A stretch of 8,139 nt of DNA from Candidatus Helarchaeota archaeon. Its GTDB lineage: Archaea > Asgardarchaeota > Lokiarchaeia > Helarchaeales > HEL-GB-A. How positions within the stretch are numbered: the first letter of the stretch is position 1; every line of letters starts with the position of its first letter. Below the pieces are notes generated by a model that saw nothing but the letters and a program-made list of their open reading frames with translations, did no database searches and was not told the DNA's origin. Location of the stretch: the NCBI GenBank assembly GCA_016840125.1, contig JAEOSY010000249.1, positions 1 to 8,139 on the forward strand, in the 5' to 3' direction. Positions 6,072-8,139 of this stretch are shown in pieces. Both the position numbers and the translations under genes were made by a program.

Positions 6072-6077
6072 GAGGAG
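6072..6077 (+). promoter_or_regulatory. Shine-Dalgarno GAGGAG supporting a TTG start at 6084
   Basis: GAGGAG ends 6 bases before TTG 6084 and only 3 before TTG 6081, so 6084 is the better start. No in-frame ATG lies near the conserved N-terminus. Confidence 0.6.
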
Positions 6078-6083
6078 TATTTG

Positions 6084-7361
6084 TTGACAGAGCGTTTTTG
6101 TGAACTTGTTCAAAAACCTGTTGCTTATGTAAGACAACAAGAAAGAGATTTTAAAGCAGTTATCACTCATAATGCGGCAAATACCTTTACCGCCCAACTT
6201 AGTTTGCCATATGACTCACTTTATATTCTCGCACTAGGTGCTAATGAGGTGCAGCTAGGATTCATAAATACCATCTTTATGATGATCCGGAGCATTATTT
6301 CTACACCTACAGGCTGGTTAGTAGATAATTATAGGCTCCGAAACATTTTTTTTAGCGGAGTTGGATTATTTATTCTTGTACCACTCCTTTATGCTCTTGC
6401 CCACGACTGGTGGATGATTTTAGTAGCGATGATAGTCTATGCTCTCGCTATGGTATTGGCCTATACATCATGTAGTGTAGTGTGTGCAAGTTCATTGGAT
6501 ACAAGCGATCGAGCAACCGGTAAAAATTTATGTAATGTTTTTTCTTCATTTTCAAAAATTCTAGCGCCCATTCTAGGATCATTTCTGATTACTATTTTTG
6601 GAGGGTTAACACTTGAAGGAATTCGACCAATGTATTACGTCCAAATTATCTGTTATACTGGGATATTTGTTTTCATGTTAATTATGTTCCGAAAATCCCT
6701 CCAAACACGTCCATCCGCACAAAAACCCAAAACTTCAGTTTTTCATGAATTTATGGAGGTTTTTGAAGGTCAACCACTACTTAAAAGGTGGATTCTTATT
6801 TCAGGGCTTATATGGATGCCTTACGCTCTTATTACACCATATATCCCAGTATTTGCATATCAATTCAAGGGTGCGGATCAATATTCACTAGGTCTTATGA
6901 TTTCTGCAGGATCTTTAATACCACTTATCTTTGGAATTCCCCTAGGTCGCTTAGCAGATCGAGTAGGTCGAAAGACAATTATTTTCCTTATTACTCCATT
7001 ATATTATTCATCGCTACTTCTCCTCATTTTAGCGCCTAACCAACGTGTTCTCATACTTTCAGGCTTTTTTCAAGGCTTCTATATGACTCTTATGCTCTTG
7101 ACTGGTACAATGACATCAGAAATGGTTCCAATTGAGCAGATGGGCCGCTGGATGGGGATTGTAGGGTTATTTCGTGGATTATTTTCCATACCCGCCCCAC
7201 TTTTGGGGGGCCTAATCTGGACCCATTTTAATCCAATGTATGTATTCCTCATCCCCATTATATTGGATTTATTTTTACGGCTTCCATTGCTCGCTACCAT
7301 TCCGGAAACCTTGAATAGTAAAATTGCACGAAGTCAAACAAACCACACAAATAATAATTAG
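6084..7361 (+). CDS. Major facilitator superfamily (MFS) transporter, copy 2
   Basis: A 425-residue paralogue of the carrier at 4219-5493, about two-thirds identical by eye over its whole length, with a TTG start chosen from the Shine-Dalgarno at 6072-6077. The topology is the same: charged N-terminal helix, about 12 hydrophobic segments and a hydrophilic central loop (KSLQTRPSAQKPKTS). The second-half signature GRLADRVGRK is canonical. The first-half one reads GWLVDNYRLRN (77-87), having lost the Arg after Asp and the last Arg. That loop gates the transport cycle in MFS proteins, so altered kinetics or substrate are possible. The AYTSCSVVCA and DRATGKN patches are retained, as is the tail ETLNSKIARSQTNH. 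No stop or frameshift is present, so it is probably expressed. It ends convergently against the GNAT gene, whose frame overlaps its last 87 bases. Substrate unknown; export of a drug or metabolite is inferred from the family. Confidence 0.87.
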   Translation: MTERFCELVQKPVAYVRQQERDFKAVITHNAANTFTAQLSLPYDSLYILALGANEVQLGFINTIFMMIRSIISTPTGWLVDNYRLRNIFFSGVGLFILVPLLYALAHDWWMILVAMIVYALAMVLAYTSCSVVCASSLDTSDRATGKNLCNVFSSFSKILAPILGSFLITIFGGLTLEGIRPMYYVQIICYTGIFVFMLIMFRKSLQTRPSAQKPKTSVFHEFMEVFEGQPLLKRWILISGLIWMPYALITPYIPVFAYQFKGADQYSLGLMISAGSLIPLIFGIPLGRLADRVGRKTIIFLITPLYYSSLLLLILAPNQRVLILSGFFQGFYMTLMLLTGTMTSEMVPIEQMGRWMGIVGLFRGLFSIPAPLLGGLIWTHFNPMYVFLIPIILDLFLRLPLLATIPETLNSKIARSQTNHTNNN

Positions 7362-8139
7362 ATAGCAAAGTAAAATGACTATAAATCTCAGAAGTGACCA
7401 AATTCTATCTCCTCTCATAAAAAAATAGTCTCTGTAGGGCGTGAACCCAACTTTAGTATATATTCGTAGCGCAGGTGGGTTGAATTCATCATGTGCGACA
7501 TGAAGTAATACAACCGAATGCTTATCAAAGAGATGTTTAACTAACTCAGACACTATTGACGTCGCATCCCCCATATTTTGATGGGTTTTGCGAGTAGCAA
7601 CCACTCCAATAATCCCAGCCCATTTGGTTAAATTTGTTCTTCCAACAGATATAAGGTGTCCTTTAATCTTTATTCCGAGCCAAATTGCTTGGTTCATTCC
7701 CTTAGCGATTTCTTCACTGGTTATAGTTCCCCAAAATTCAGGATCCGCATCTTTCATAAGAGATGCGATTTGTACGGCATCGGAAGCCGTTAAATCAATT
7801 ACAGGATGATTGATCTGAAGGTTTTCTTGATCTTTTTTAAGAGTCATTTCATAACTTATTATTGGCGTAAATAATTCTAGGATGTAAGGTTTATGTAATT
7901 CTTGAGCTTGTAATTCAACGGTTTTCAAATTTAAATTTAGTAAAAGAGCTTTAGCAGCTTTAGGACTTCCTCGTAGTTGCACAATATACTTCATGTAGAT
8001 TATCATCATTCCTTCAATTTGATTTTCTTCAAAAGCCAATAGAATCGTTGTCTGGTCTCGATCTTGTGTCCAATCAAGAACGAAAAAAAAGTAATGTAGA
8101 ATATCTTGATTTACATATTCCCAGAACAGAGGTTCTAAG
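7275..8139 (-). CDS. GNAT-family N-acetyltransferase, 5' end beyond window, unusual hydrophobic C-terminal tail
   Basis: On the minus strand the frame is open from the right edge (LEPLFWEYVNQDILHYFF) to TAA at 7277-7275, 287 visible residues. The true start lies outside; TTG 8039 is not the start because GNAT-like sequence continues upstream. The first half (visible residues about 1-110) resembles the N-terminal GNAT-like half of two-part archaeal acetyltransferases. The second half is a standard GNAT: GIIGVVATRKTH, then the acetyl-CoA pyrophosphate loop QNMGDA (7563-7580; Q/RxxGxG/A), then NPPALRIYTKVGF (7443-7481), the classic C-terminal motif. These enzymes transfer acetyl from acetyl-CoA to an amine; the substrate is unknown. 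Homologous proteins normally stop soon after the position of FFMRGDRIW. Here about 40 more residues follow, starting LLRFIVILLCYLIIICVVCL, a possible membrane segment partly encoded antisense to the transporter's 3' end. Loss of an earlier stop is the likely cause. Confidence 0.85.
   Translation of the reverse strand, partial: LEPLFWEYVNQDILHYFFFVLDWTQDRDQTTILLAFEENQIEGMMIIYMKYIVQLRGSPKAAKALLLNLNLKTVELQAQELHKPYILELFTPIISYEMTLKKDQENLQINHPVIDLTASDAVQIASLMKDADPEFWGTITSEEIAKGMNQAIWLGIKIKGHLISVGRTNLTKWAGIIGVVATRKTHQNMGDATSIVSELVKHLFDKHSVVLLHVAHDEFNPPALRIYTKVGFTPYRDYFFMRGDRIWSLLRFIVILLCYLIIICVVCLTSCNFTIQGFRNGSEQWKP

Larger units (their letters stand above)
5494..6083 (+). other. 590-base non-coding interval between the two transporters
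   Basis: No intact gene is visible. The interval holds, in order: about 50 unassigned A/T-rich bases with a weak inverted repeat (GTTCT 5506-5510 / AGAAC 5520-5524); the decayed aminotransferase copy (about 5545-5910); the 22-base block (5939-5960); A/T-rich promoter-like sequence; an imperfect palindrome (6018-6040); and the Shine-Dalgarno of the second transporter. Confidence 0.7.
5545..7361 (+). repeat. Tandem duplication unit, copy 2
   Basis: Second copy of the unit at about 3640-5493, in direct orientation and directly following it. The transporter is intact and the aminotransferase portion is destroyed. Its left edge corresponds closely to the point where copy A's aminotransferase has its internal deletion junction (about 3630), which may not be coincidence. 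Confidence 0.72.

Noticed and set aside
3640..7361. Transposon or insertion sequence as the source of the duplication
   Set aside because: No transposase, terminal inverted repeats or target-site duplication could be seen; the arrangement fits simple tandem duplication.

Overview
The window is low-GC, roughly 38-40% by eye. It looks archaeal: several gene starts are preceded by A/T-rich TATA-like boxes, Shine-Dalgarno sequences are short (GAGG type), and the protein families include a DUF2127-like membrane domain, a two-part archaeal-type GNAT and archaeal-style MFS carriers. A membrane protein ending in a zinc ribbon plus a RING-type finger makes an Asgard-group archaeon the most attractive guess. 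That is inference only: there is no rRNA, tRNA or marker gene here to fix the taxonomy.

Layout. Positions 1-357 (minus strand) hold the N-terminal third of an amidohydrolase that runs off the left edge. A 132-base divergent intergenic region follows. Then comes a class I glutamine amidotransferase-like gene (490-1245, plus) broken by one in-frame TAA directly before its catalytic cysteine codon. Next is an apparently intact membrane/winged-helix/zinc-ribbon/RING protein (1350-2315), then a succinylglutamate desuccinylase/aspartoacylase-type zinc hydrolase (about 2505-3473). Five bases further on lie the two ends of a DegT/DnrJ/EryC1-type PLP aminotransferase (3479-4044) whose central catalytic part has been deleted.

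The right half is a diverged tandem duplication. The unit 'aminotransferase 3-prime end + MFS transporter' is present twice (about 3640-5493 and 5545-7361). The transporter survives in both copies (about two-thirds identical by eye). The aminotransferase piece in the second copy is heavily decayed, yet still traceable almost to its last codon. A perfectly conserved 22-base block sits at the same place in both spacers. The window ends with a GNAT acetyltransferase on the minus strand, truncated by the right edge. Its reading frame runs into the antisense of the second transporter and gains a hydrophobic tail.

How the genes may work together (inference): hydrolase, aminotransferase and exporter were probably once a small-molecule modification and efflux cassette. 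The aminotransferase has been lost while the transporters were kept and duplicated. With three pseudogenes, this is a region in active decay and rearrangement. The candidate for an undescribed system is the membrane-anchored RING-type protein. No ubiquitin, E1, E2 or deubiquitinase gene is visible in this window.
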